This document shows positions 1-6,416 of a DNA stretch of 11,932 bases, piece after piece (positions within the stretch are counted from its first letter, which is position 1; each line of letters begins with the position of its first letter). The translations under genes were made by a program, and so were the position numbers. This stretch comes from Candidatus Staskawiczbacteria bacterium (lineage in GTDB: Bacteria > Patescibacteriota > Minisyncoccia > Minisyncoccales > Staskawiczbacteraceae): positions 1 through 11,932 of the forward strand of contig JAPLZD010000063.1 of assembly GCA_026395195.1 (NCBI GenBank), read 5' to 3'. The notes below the pieces were generated by a model that was given only the letters and a program-made list of their open reading frames with translations, did no database searches and was not told where the DNA came from.

Positions 1-204
1 ATTTTCTCCTCTTAAGCATGCCATAGCAGCGTCTCTTTCTGCTTGAGTTGCGGCGGTACTCGCATCGCCGCAGTTATTGCTGAATAGCCAGTCAAAAAAT
101 CCTGCGTGTGAAATCTGGGGAATTATTAATCCACTCACAACTAAAAATATGAAAATAAAAGTAAATATTTTCTTATGTTTTAAAATCGAGGAAAAATTTA
201 GCAT
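1..204 (-). CDS. Secreted or membrane-anchored protein of unknown function, N-terminal part only
   Basis: Not recognised. Reading leftward from the ATG at 204-202 gives 68 codons that stay open to the window edge, so the 3' end is missing. The N-terminus is a clear signal peptide: basic HKK near residue 10, then a hydrophobic core (IFTFIFIFLVVSGLII) and a probable cleavage site at SHA|G near residue 36. The mature part starts GFFDWLFSNN, an aromatic patch right after the cleavage site that resembles the one in the secreted protein at 4709-5869. A cysteine and an Ala/Glu-rich helix follow. The start overlaps the last 7 bases of ksgA (stop at 198-200), which suggests translational coupling in one operon. 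There is no Shine-Dalgarno sequence. The call of an exported protein is fairly safe; the function is unknown. Confidence 0.65.
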   Translation of the reverse strand, partial: MLNFSSILKHKKIFTFIFIFLVVSGLIIPQISHAGFFDWLFSNNCGDASTAATQAERDAAMACLRGEN

Positions 205-1088
205 AGAGATTTTGATGTTTTTAAAATTTCGAAACTTTTTGTTAAATATTCGGTAAGATTTACCCAATCTGAAACATTTAAGGTTTCTGGCCGCTGAGTG
301 GGCTTCAAATTATTACTCAAAATCAATTCGGCGGCACCGCGCTTATCTAATTTTACACCATTTAAAAGTTTTAAGGTAGACAAGTTATTCACAAGCTGTT
401 TTCTGGGGTGGGCAAACCCGGCTTTTACAACCTGAAAAAATGAATCGCGGAAATCTGCGGAAGACCCAAAGGGTACCTCCGCGGAACGACGCGGAATAAT
501 TTTTATAATTGCCGAGTCAACCTTGGGAGCCGGCCAAAAACAATTTTTGGAAACATAAGAAATAATTTTAGGCTCGGCGTAAAATTGCACCGACACAGCC
601 AGTATGCTCATATCGGGAGGTTTTGAGCAAATTCTTTGGGCAACTTCTTTCTGGACCATTAGAACCATAAATTCGGGGGGATTTTGTACCTCTAGCAGTT
701 TTCGAATTAGTGGAGATGTAAGATAATAGGGAATGTTGGCAGCTACTTTATAATTTTTAAATTTTTCTAATTTTTTAATTTTTAAAATGTCATCATTAAT
801 AATTTCAATATTTTTAAAATCTTTCAGAGTCTCTTTCAAAACTTCGCACATTTTTTTGTCTTTTTCAACAGCAATTACTTTTTCAGCTTTTTTAGCAAGC
901 TCTTGAGTCAAGGTTCCAATGCCCGGGCCAACTTCCAAAATAATATCGTCTGATTTTATGTCAGCTGTTTTTATAATTTTTTCTAAAATGTGTTTGTCAA
1001 TTAAAAAATTTTGGCCCAAACCCTTTGATGGTTTTGCCCCGTATTCTGCTAAAAGGCCTTTAATATTTTTTGGAGAAGTTAAATCCAT
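198..1088 (-). CDS. ksgA: 16S rRNA (adenine1518-N6/adenine1519-N6)-dimethyltransferase KsgA/RsmA
   Basis: Transfers four methyl groups from SAM to two adjacent adenines in the 3'-terminal hairpin of 16S rRNA during late 30S assembly; cytoplasmic. Visible family motifs, in order: GLGQNF (residues 23-28), the SAM-binding loop EVGPGIG (52-58), the acidic end of the next strand VEKD (74-77), the catalytic NIPYYLTSP (118-126), and APKVDSA (187-193), followed by VKAGFAHPRKQL near 221-232. At 296 residues it is slightly long for the family. Part of the excess is a GC-rich stretch around residues 199-215 (RRSAEVPFGSS) that coincides with an imperfect inverted repeat and looks like an insertion into a loop. 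The start at 1088 fits the family N-terminus and lies 6 bases after an extended -10 element, so the mRNA may be leaderless. A secreted-protein gene overlaps the 3' end. Confidence 0.96.
   Translation of the reverse strand: MDLTSPKNIKGLLAEYGAKPSKGLGQNFLIDKHILEKIIKTADIKSDDIILEVGPGIGTLTQELAKKAEKVIAVEKDKKMCEVLKETLKDFKNIEIINDDILKIKKLEKFKNYKVAANIPYYLTSPLIRKLLEVQNPPEFMVLMVQKEVAQRICSKPPDMSILAVSVQFYAEPKIISYVSKNCFWPAPKVDSAIIKIIPRRSAEVPFGSSADFRDSFFQVVKAGFAHPRKQLVNNLSTLKLLNGVKLDKRGAAELILSNNLKPTQRPETLNVSDWVNLTEYLTKSFEILKTSKSLC
454..485. repeat. Imperfect GC-rich inverted repeat inside ksgA
   Basis: Arms at 454-467 and 471-485 around an AAA loop. The arms pair over 14 positions with one bulged base, one mismatch and one G-T wobble; the inner part ACCC-AAA-GGGT is perfect. 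Four copies of GCGGAA lie in and around it (447, 457, 481, 491; spacing 10, 24, 10). It is translated in frame as part of KsgA, at a point where the family has a variable loop. It shares the pattern GACCC...GGGTACC with the palindrome inside cca. It is much more GC-rich than its surroundings. This is probably a small dispersed palindromic element, but that is inference from one window. Confidence 0.5.
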
Positions 1089-1094
1089 TTGATT

Positions 1095-1103
1095 AGTATA
1101 GCA
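1095..1103 (-). promoter_or_regulatory. Extended -10 promoter of ksgA, probably giving a leaderless mRNA
   Basis: On the minus strand this reads TGCTATACT, an extended -10 (TGn followed by TATACT, 5 of 6 to TATAAT). No good -35 hexamer is seen at 16-18 bases. Only 6 bases separate the hexamer from the ksgA ATG at 1088, so transcription would start at or within a base or two of the ATG. Confidence 0.55.
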
Positions 1104-1105
1104 AA

Positions 1106-1122
1106 TAATTGCATTAATTGCA
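1106..1122. repeat. Two direct TAATTGCA repeats in the divergent ksgA/M23 intergenic region
   Basis: TAATTGCA occurs at 1106-1113 and 1115-1122, one base apart, just upstream of the ksgA -10 element. The region separates two divergent genes, so a regulator site is possible, but the motif is short and AT-rich and may be chance. Confidence 0.25.
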
Positions 1123-1146
1123 GTGGATAAAAGGGGGATAAATTTC

Positions 1147-1175
1147 TTGACCGCGGCAGCATAAAATGGTAAATT
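1147..1175 (+). promoter_or_regulatory. Possible promoter of the M23 peptidase gene
   Basis: TTGACC at 1147-1152 and TAAATT at 1170-1175 are 17 bases apart. The -35 matches 5 of 6 consensus bases and the -10 matches 4 of 6. Transcription would start near 1182, almost at the TTG start codon at 1185, in line with the nearly leaderless arrangement of ksgA and rpsO. The -10 is weak, so this is tentative. Confidence 0.25.
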
Positions 1176-1184
1176 TGAAATAAG

Positions 1185-2312
1185 TTGTTTAAATCAATCG
1201 GCAAAATTTTAACGGGAGCAAAGACAGCTCTAAAAAAAGGGGTTTTTAAAAGATTATTCAAAAATCCTCTTTTTTACTTTGGAATCGGGTGTTTTTTGCT
1301 GTTCGGAGTCACCTATTCTTCTTGCGACAGTCAATCGGCCAGCGGTTTACAGGGCGGCCGTTTTGTTTTTTTAAATACTTTTTTGAACAAATCCAATGGA
1401 TTGGTTGCCAGCAGCTTATTTAGCAGCCAAAGCAATATGGTACAGCTGGAAACCCCAGATTTAAAAATTATACAAGAGAACACTTTAGGAGGAATGGCGA
1501 CCCCGAGCATTGTGTCGGGGAAAGTTTTAGGAGACATTTTTTGAGGCGCCAATCAAAACAAAAAAGAGGTTACAGATTATATTGTTCAGCCGGGAGATAC
1601 TATCCAGTCAATTGCCAGCGCCAACAATATATCTGTTAATACCATTCTTTGGGCTAATAATTTAACAAGTTCCTCAACCTTAAAAGTCGGACAAAGTTTG
1701 GCTATTTTGCCGGTAGATGGCGTTGCCTATGTTGTAAAATCCGGCGACACTATTTCTGGGATAGCCCAAACTTATCAATCTCAATCTCAAGATATTATTG
1801 CTTACAACGACTTAGCAAATCAGGATGATATTTACATTGGAGACATTTTGATTGTTCCCGGGGGTGTAATGCCCAAAAAAGCAACGCCAACAACGCCGAA
1901 AAACAATCAGGTTCCTTTGGCTGACAGCTTCTTTATTTTTCCGACGCAAGGAATTATTACCCAGGGCCTCCACTGGTATAATGCAGTGGATATTGCCAAC
2001 AGCTGCGGAACGCCAATTTATGCAGCGGCTGCCGGCACGGTGCAAAGAGTCCATTATGATGCTTATGGAAAAATTGGAAACTATATAACAATTTTGCACA
2101 CTTCGGGCGTGGTGACTTACTATGGCCACATTATGACTATTTTTGTAACTCCGGGGCAAAAAATTAATGTTGGCGACAGGATAGCTTTGATGGGCGGAAA
2201 ACCCGGCATGGCTGGGGCCGGCACTTCAACTGGCTGCCACCTGCATTTTGATGTTATTGGAGCTAAAAATCCTTTGGGCAAGTATTCTCTGAGGACATCA
2301 ATCAAATATTAA
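1185..2312 (+). pseudogene. Membrane-anchored LysM-LysM-M23 peptidoglycan endopeptidase with one in-frame TGA
   Basis: Cell-wall hydrolase of the LytM/M23 family, which cuts peptide cross-bridges using zinc. The frame from the TTG at 1185 runs 375 codons to TAA at 2310-2312 with one interruption, TGA at 1542-1544 (codon 120). Both sides belong to one protein: residues 1-25 are basic, about 28-46 form a membrane segment, about 47-130 are a linker, LysM 1 spans about 131-172 (VQPGDTIQSIA), LysM 2 about 179-222 (VKSGDTISGIA), and the peptidase about 245-370. Zinc ligands are visible: His263 and Asp269 (LHWYNAVDIA) and His354 of HLHFD (352-356), with His315 (YYGHI) as the likely catalytic histidine. 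A restart at TTG 1698 would lie inside LysM 1, so two separate genes are unlikely. GGA to TGA is the simplest change. Downstream codons show no other damage, so the mutation is recent, or it is read through or a sequence error. A Fem-like gene follows 9 bases later. Confidence 0.8.
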
Positions 2313-2321
2313 AACATAATC

Positions 2322-3158
2322 ATGCCAGAAGGGCCCTATTATTTATTTGATCCGGTGCAATTTAAAGAGTATGGAGGCAGCTTCTTTCAGGGAGCTGATT
2401 TTTATTACAGATATCAGCAAACAAAGAAATTATTTTTTAGAAACATTTATATTCCATTCGGGCCAGTTTGCCAAACAAAAAAAGGTTTTGAAAGCTTTTT
2501 AAAACATTTGCAGTCTTTGAGGCTCGCAAAAATTAAAATAGATTTGCCGATGATTTATGATAAAGAAATAATTGAAGAGACAACCGAAGGTTTGCACAAA
2601 AGAGGATTTAAAAAAGTCCCCTATCTTCTGCAAGACGAAGAAACTCTGCTGGTTTTCAAAAATGATTTGAAGCTGGACAACAAAAAAAGGAACATTATAA
2701 ACCACGGATATAAATTTGTGGATATTGTTGTAAAAGATAAATTAAGCCAAAAAGAAATTGATAATATTTATCAAATATATTTAGGGTCGGGAAAGAGAAT
2801 TGGGTTTTCCCCGAAATCTAAAGATTTGTTTTTGAAATTTGCAGAAAACTGCCTTGTTTCTTTAGCTTTTGAAAAAGAAACCCACACGCTTGAAGGATAT
2901 GTTTTTGGCTATTTAATAAATAATGGCAAAATTCTTTTGAACATGTTTACCGGGACCAATGATGCAGGCAGAGAACACAAAATTGGACACGCCATGCACT
3001 ATGAATTATTTAAAACATCTTTTGAAAAATATGGAGTTGATTTTGTTGATTTAAGGGGCGCCAGCCGCACGAAAAATCGCGCCTATATTCATTTTAAACG
3101 CGATTTTTCTCACAATTTTTATTCCCTTCCCGGCAGTTTTACCAAATTCAATTTCTAA
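2322..3158 (+). CDS. FemAB/GNAT-fold aminoacyl- or acyltransferase-like protein, probably cell-wall related
   Basis: Predicted 278-residue soluble protein with the look of the FemAB/peptidoglycan-bridge transferase group (double GNAT fold), which adds amino acids from aminoacyl-tRNA to peptidoglycan precursors. The supporting features are a pattern of FemX-like proteins: LFFRNIYIPFGPVC near 37-50, a mid-protein segment of mixed strands and helices (LVFKNDLKLDNKKRNIIN near 109-126), a GNAT-like strand-helix core (EGYVFGYLINNGKILLNMFTGTN, about 190-213), then HAMHYELFKTSFEKYGVDFVDLRG (about 223-246), typical of the last GNAT helix and strand. There is no signal peptide. It starts 9 bases after the M23 peptidase stop, and the shared operon supports a wall role. 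The exact substrate cannot be read from the sequence, and a general GNAT acetyltransferase remains possible. There is no Shine-Dalgarno sequence; the ATG at 2322 is the first in frame. Confidence 0.7.
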   Translation: MPEGPYYLFDPVQFKEYGGSFFQGADFYYRYQQTKKLFFRNIYIPFGPVCQTKKGFESFLKHLQSLRLAKIKIDLPMIYDKEIIEETTEGLHKRGFKKVPYLLQDEETLLVFKNDLKLDNKKRNIINHGYKFVDIVVKDKLSQKEIDNIYQIYLGSGKRIGFSPKSKDLFLKFAENCLVSLAFEKETHTLEGYVFGYLINNGKILLNMFTGTNDAGREHKIGHAMHYELFKTSFEKYGVDFVDLRGASRTKNRAYIHFKRDFSHNFYSLPGSFTKFNF

Positions 3159-3168
3159 TAAAATTCTA

Positions 3169-3200
3169 ATAAAAAAGCCCCCTTTGCGAGGCTTTTTTAT
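3169..3200. terminator. Bidirectional rho-independent terminator between convergent genes
   Basis: Eleven-base-pair perfect stem, ATAAAAAAGCC at 3169-3179 with GGCTTTTTTAT at 3190-3200, and a 10-base loop. It carries T runs on both strands. It sits 11 bases after the Fem-like stop (3158) and one base before the DksA-like stop (3202 on minus), so it can end both convergent transcripts. Confidence 0.85.
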
Positions 3201-3201
3201 T

Positions 3202-3561
3202 TTAGTTGCCGTTGCATTTTAGGTGAAACCTTGCCTCGGGAGCTGCTTTCAGCCTTTCTTCTTCTATCTCTTTTCCGCATTTTTCGCAGATGCCGTATTT
3301 CCCCTCGGTAATTTTTTCTAAGGCATTATTAACGTCTTTTAATTTTAGTTCCAGGCTGTGCTCTAAAGAAAGCATGTTGTCATATTCCTGGACTTCATCT
3401 GCTTCTTCATCTTTGTCGCCATCTTCTCTGTTGGGATATTTTGCATCCCAATTATGTTTTAAATTAGGGTCTTCCGAAGCAAAACTTTCCAGCTCTTTTT
3501 GAATAGAGTTTCGTTCCTCTTCTAATTTTACTTTTAATTCTTCTTGTAATTTTTTGTCCAT
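3202..3561 (-). CDS. DksA/TraR-family zinc-finger protein
   Basis: 119 residues with the layout of DksA/TraR proteins, which enter the RNA polymerase secondary channel and change promoter response. Residues 1-88 are mostly helical (a coiled-coil hairpin, very rich in Glu/Lys) with an acidic turn, DGDKDEEADEVQEYDN, near 47-62. The C-terminal finger reads YGICEKCGKEIEEERL, then APEARFHLKC. The first pair is Cys-x2-Cys as usual, but the second pair is His-x2-Cys where the family normally has Cys-x2-Cys, giving a likely C3H site. The length is shorter than E. coli DksA (151) and close to small DksA-like proteins. It is the last gene of the minus-strand run, 19 bases after the coiled-coil gene, with the terminator immediately behind. 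Family assignment is strong; the regulatory role is inferred from the family. Confidence 0.88.
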   Translation of the reverse strand: MDKKLQEELKVKLEEERNSIQKELESFASEDPNLKHNWDAKYPNREDGDKDEEADEVQEYDNMLSLEHSLELKLKDVNNALEKITEGKYGICEKCGKEIEEERLKAAPEARFHLKCNGN

Positions 3562-3580
3562 TACTTTTAATTTACTTGTA

Positions 3581-4705
3581 TTATTTTTTGTGCGGTACAG
3601 GCGGAACGGGCACTTTTAATTCTTGCGGAGTTTTTAAAATAGCTTTTTCTAAAACAGACGGCTCTGTCTTTTTCTGTTCTTTTTCAACTTCATTCTTTCC
3701 GCCTGTTTCTGTCCAGGTTTCCACATCCTGCAAGAATTTTTTTCTTTGCTCTTCTTCTGTTTCGGCCTCTTTCATTATTTTTTCTCTGACATTTTTTGAC
3801 GCATTTCCTAAAAATTTTTCTTCTTTTACTTGCGCCATTTTGACCGGAACGCCAGACCATTGCTGTCTTCTTACCCCTTCATTTTTTTCTTCTTTTGCTT
3901 TTGTAACAGCTTCCAATCTTGCCCTTTGGTCTGCTGCCAGCCCGGATCTTTTTTCTTCTTCGCGGGCAATAACCACAGAATATAATTCCCTTAATTGCTT
4001 GTCAGCCCCTAAAATTTTGTTTCTAAGGTCATTTTTTTCTTTTACCAATTCCTCGGAAGCCTTGTCTGTCTCGTTGATTTTATTATTTAAAGTTTCAATT
4101 TGTTTTTCAGCATCCCATCGGGTTTTTTCTATGTCTTGTATTTTTCTATCCATGTCCCACCTGCTCGACTCCAAAGCTTTTCTTTCTGCCTGGCTTGTGG
4201 ATGATTGCGCTTTTTCTGCCAAAAACTTTTGTTCGCCCTCTAATTTCTTTTCCTGCTCTAAAATAGAATTTAATTTCGTCTGCCAGTCGCGCAGTTTTAA
4301 CAAATAATTATTTTTTTCTAATTTTAGTGAAGGGTCTTTTTCTTTATCTATTTCATCAGCCTGTTTTTCAAAGCCCAGTTTTTGCGATTCCAATAAAAAT
4401 ATCTGCTGGCGCTCTTGTTCTGTAGCGTAATTTTTCAAATCTTTTTCCGCAATTTTTTCCTGCGACTCATTCTTCCCCAAAACTTCATTTCTGGCCGCCT
4501 TTTCGGCTTCGGTCATAGCCCGCGCCTTTTCTTTGGCTGTTTGTTGCTCTTCAAGCTGTTCGTCTAAGGTTTTCAATTTAGTAATTTTATCGCGCTCTTT
4601 TAAAGCATCAGTTTCTCTGAGCGCCATTAAGTCTTTTCTCATTGTCCTTATTTCAGCCCGTTTCAAAAATTCTTTAGCTTGTTGTTCCTCGGCTTGCGTT
4701 ACCAT
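3581..4705 (-). CDS. Long coiled-coil protein of unknown function
   Basis: Not recognised as a named family. 374 residues, very rich in Glu, Lys, Gln and Ala, with no cysteine, no signal peptide and no membrane segment. Almost continuous charged heptad-like helix runs from about residue 5 to 280, including Trp-containing segments (SSRWDMDRKIQDIEK, TRWDAEKQIETLN) spaced about 15 residues apart. A less regular part follows (about 280-345), and the protein ends in a proline-rich tail (VPVPPVPHKK). The start codon at 4705 lies only 3 bases after the stop of the secreted Cys-rich protein, so the two are almost certainly co-translated from one mRNA. The composition suggests an elongated structural or scaffold protein in the cytoplasm; anything more specific would be a guess. 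Confidence 0.75.
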   Translation of the reverse strand: MVTQAEEQQAKEFLKRAEIRTMRKDLMALRETDALKERDKITKLKTLDEQLEEQQTAKEKARAMTEAEKAARNEVLGKNESQEKIAEKDLKNYATEQERQQIFLLESQKLGFEKQADEIDKEKDPSLKLEKNNYLLKLRDWQTKLNSILEQEKKLEGEQKFLAEKAQSSTSQAERKALESSRWDMDRKIQDIEKTRWDAEKQIETLNNKINETDKASEELVKEKNDLRNKILGADKQLRELYSVVIAREEEKRSGLAADQRARLEAVTKAKEEKNEGVRRQQWSGVPVKMAQVKEEKFLGNASKNVREKIMKEAETEEEQRKKFLQDVETWTETGGKNEVEKEQKKTEPSVLEKAILKTPQELKVPVPPVPHKK

Positions 4706-4708
4706 AAA

Positions 4709-5869
4709 TTAATTATTAACATTAACACATTTTTGTCCGTCAAAACACTTTCCTTGCCCGCAATTGCAAGTATTTATTTGTCTAGCATACGCCGGATTTG
4801 GAGTACAAGTGCATCCGCCGATTGCGCATGTATTATAATAATCAGTGGTGCCAGAACAATAGCAAGTCGCTGTTTCAACTTTTCCGCCAGTGTTCATGCA
4901 GCTAGCTTCCTTTTCAGTTATTGGTCCTCTTCCGGAATCTATGCTCCACGTATTCAAGCAATCTTGCTTAGTGGTAAAAGTTTTTAATCCGTAATACATA
5001 TATGCTCCGCAGAATTGTTTTTGCGTCTGGCATGGTCCGGCGCTTGTGTTATCAAACCAGTATAAATTAGAACAGGCTGGCTGAGCACCTGTAAATTTAA
5101 AAGTGGAAAGAATTGATTCTAGTTTTGATTTCATCATTGAAGAAAAATCAGCACTAAGTCCTTTTTCTGAAACGCCGCGGTTGGATTCAATGTTTAAGTC
5201 CAGGTGATAGCACGTTTCTTTATAATACGTCCTATAAGAATCGCCTGTTAAATAATGGCCCAAGCCGGCATCTTCAATTTTATCTTTGTAAAAAGTAATT
5301 CCGTTGATAGCTGTCTGTACGGTTAATTCTCTTGCAGGACTGGCGTTTGTTTGCTGGCAAGATGCTTGTGTTTCTGAATTATTTGCAGTTATTTTAAAAG
5401 AGGCCGTATCAAATCCGTCTGGTTTTTGTAGGCCAATGTAACAAAAATTAGATTGGTTTGGGTTTCTTGTGCCATTTCCGGCAAAACATGCTCCCATGTA
5501 TGTCATAAGAGAATTTTGTTGTGCGGTTGTTAGGCTATCTATATCTGCAAAATCAGCTGGATATGACAATGAAAAATTATATTGTGTGTTTGTATATGTT
5601 TTCCAGTCGGCGGTTGGGTTGGCTGGACAGGCTGCAAATTCGCAGTTAGGACCGGTTCTGCCGACAGCAGACCCGTCGGGGCAAACTTTTGCTTCTTGGG
5701 TGCAGGCGGTTGGTTGCTGAATCGTCGGCACTTGTTTTTGAAAAAAATAGTTCCAAATGTTGTTCCAATTCCAGCTGAATGGATTCCACCAGGCAGCCAG
5801 CGCAATTTGCGGGACAACAAAAGCAATTAATAATGCAATCAATAAAAATTTGAGATATTTATTTTGCAT
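4709..5869 (-). CDS. Exported cysteine-rich protein with a PsbP-like central region
   Basis: 386 residues with no firm family assignment. The N-terminus is a strong signal peptide (hydrophobic core about 8-20) with a probable cleavage at ALA|A (25/26), followed directly by an aromatic patch, AWWNPFSWNWNNIWNYF. Residues about 55-82 form a small Cys-rich module (CTQEAKVCPDGSAVGRTG, then CEFAAC). Residues about 88-262 look like the PsbP-like or lipoprotein-like domain seen in many bacterial secreted proteins (WKTYTNTQYNFSLSYPADF at its start). From about 264 to 386 there are many cysteines in pairs and clusters (CYCSGTTDYYNTCAIGGCTC, CNCGQGKC), expected to form disulfides outside the membrane. 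It lies between the ORF6N gene and the coiled-coil gene in a tightly spaced run. Location and disulfide richness are well supported; the function is unknown. Confidence 0.8.
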   Translation of the reverse strand: MQNKYLKFLLIALLIAFVVPQIALAAWWNPFSWNWNNIWNYFFQKQVPTIQQPTACTQEAKVCPDGSAVGRTGPNCEFAACPANPTADWKTYTNTQYNFSLSYPADFADIDSLTTAQQNSLMTYMGACFAGNGTRNPNQSNFCYIGLQKPDGFDTASFKITANNSETQASCQQTNASPARELTVQTAINGITFYKDKIEDAGLGHYLTGDSYRTYYKETCYHLDLNIESNRGVSEKGLSADFSSMMKSKLESILSTFKFTGAQPACSNLYWFDNTSAGPCQTQKQFCGAYMYYGLKTFTTKQDCLNTWSIDSGRGPITEKEASCMNTGGKVETATCYCSGTTDYYNTCAIGGCTCTPNPAYARQINTCNCGQGKCFDGQKCVNVNN

Positions 5870-5881
5870 AATTTTATTTTA
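5867..5881. repeat. 15-bp direct repeat, copy A (downstream of the ORF6N gene)
   Basis: The 15 bases at 5867-5881 are identical to those at 6398-6412. On the minus strand each copy reads TAAAATAAAATTATG and ends in a start codon, here that of the Cys-rich secreted protein. The two copies bracket the ORF6N gene exactly. Confidence 0.6.
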
Positions 5882-5890
5882 ATTATATTT

Positions 5891-6400
5891 TTATGGCTTG
5901 AACCCGATTTCTTTTTTTGTATTTTTTTCGTCTGCTAATAAAAGTCCAAGTATGTCAAAAATCTTTTTTATCTTATCATCATACTTTTTTTCCATTTCCA
6001 TCATTTTCCTTTGCAATGCTTCGTTTGTTGCCAAAAGTTCGCGTATCTTTACGAAAGTTCTTATAATTTGGATATTCACATTAATTGCCCTATTGCTGTT
6101 CAAAACGCTGGCGAGCATGGCAACTCCTTGTTCTGTAAATACTAATGGCTCATACCTTGTTCCGCCCCAACTTGAGGTTTCAATTTGCAACCTCAAGTTT
6201 TTAAATTCAGTCTTGTTGAGTTGGAACATAAAGTCTTCTGGGAATCTTTTCTGATTTCTTCTTACTGCCAAATTCAAAGATTTTGTAGGAACGCCGTAAA
6301 GATCGGCTAAATCTTTACCGAGCATAACTTTTCTGTTGCGGATAATATATATCTTGCTAACTATTCTTTCACTCGGGATTATTATAGAGTTTTCCGCCAT
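5891..6400 (-). CDS. ORF6N-domain DNA-binding protein
   Basis: 169 residues. Residues about 11-95 form an ORF6N domain, first described from phage antirepressor-type proteins and common in bacterial accessory DNA. Recognisable stretches are VMLGKDLADLYGVPTKSLNLAV (key residues 25-46, DLA.LYGV.TK.LN), NQKRFPEDFMFQL (49-61), SSWGGTRYEPLVFTEQGV (75-92) and AMLASVLNSNRAI (93-105). The C-terminal third (about 115-150) is a charged amphipathic helix likely to pair with another copy, ending KKEIGFKP. It probably binds DNA as a dimer; the target is unknown. It sits 16 bases after the pnp stop and 21 bases before the next gene, with a 15-bp direct repeat at both ends, which makes it look like an inserted cargo gene within an RNA-decay operon. 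Confidence 0.88.
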   Translation of the reverse strand: MAENSIIIPSERIVSKIYIIRNRKVMLGKDLADLYGVPTKSLNLAVRRNQKRFPEDFMFQLNKTEFKNLRLQIETSSWGGTRYEPLVFTEQGVAMLASVLNSNRAINVNIQIIRTFVKIRELLATNEALQRKMMEMEKKYDDKIKKIFDILGLLLADEKNTKKEIGFKP

Positions 6401-6412
6401 AATTTTATTTTA
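6398..6412. repeat. 15-bp direct repeat, copy B (upstream of the ORF6N gene)
   Basis: Identical to 5867-5881. It covers the ORF6N start codon and its A-rich leader, 4 bases after the pnp stop codon at 6417. The two copies are 531 bp apart. Confidence 0.6.
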
Positions 6413-6416
6413 GATT

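Noticed and set aside
1185..2312. Genetic code with UGA read as glycine
   Set aside because: One internal TGA in one gene only. All other genes, including long ones such as pnp and cca, have none, and the pilin-like gene uses TGA as its stop just before a tRNA gene.
1698..2312. A separate, complete M23 gene starting at TTG 1698
   Set aside because: That start falls inside the first LysM domain, and the coding sequence before it (1545-1697) is plainly part of the same protein.
3576..4307. Plus-strand frame of 243 codons opposite the coiled-coil gene
   Set aside because: Ser/Phe/Cys-rich translation typical of the reverse of a Glu/Lys-rich coiled coil. The minus frame has the better context and spacing.
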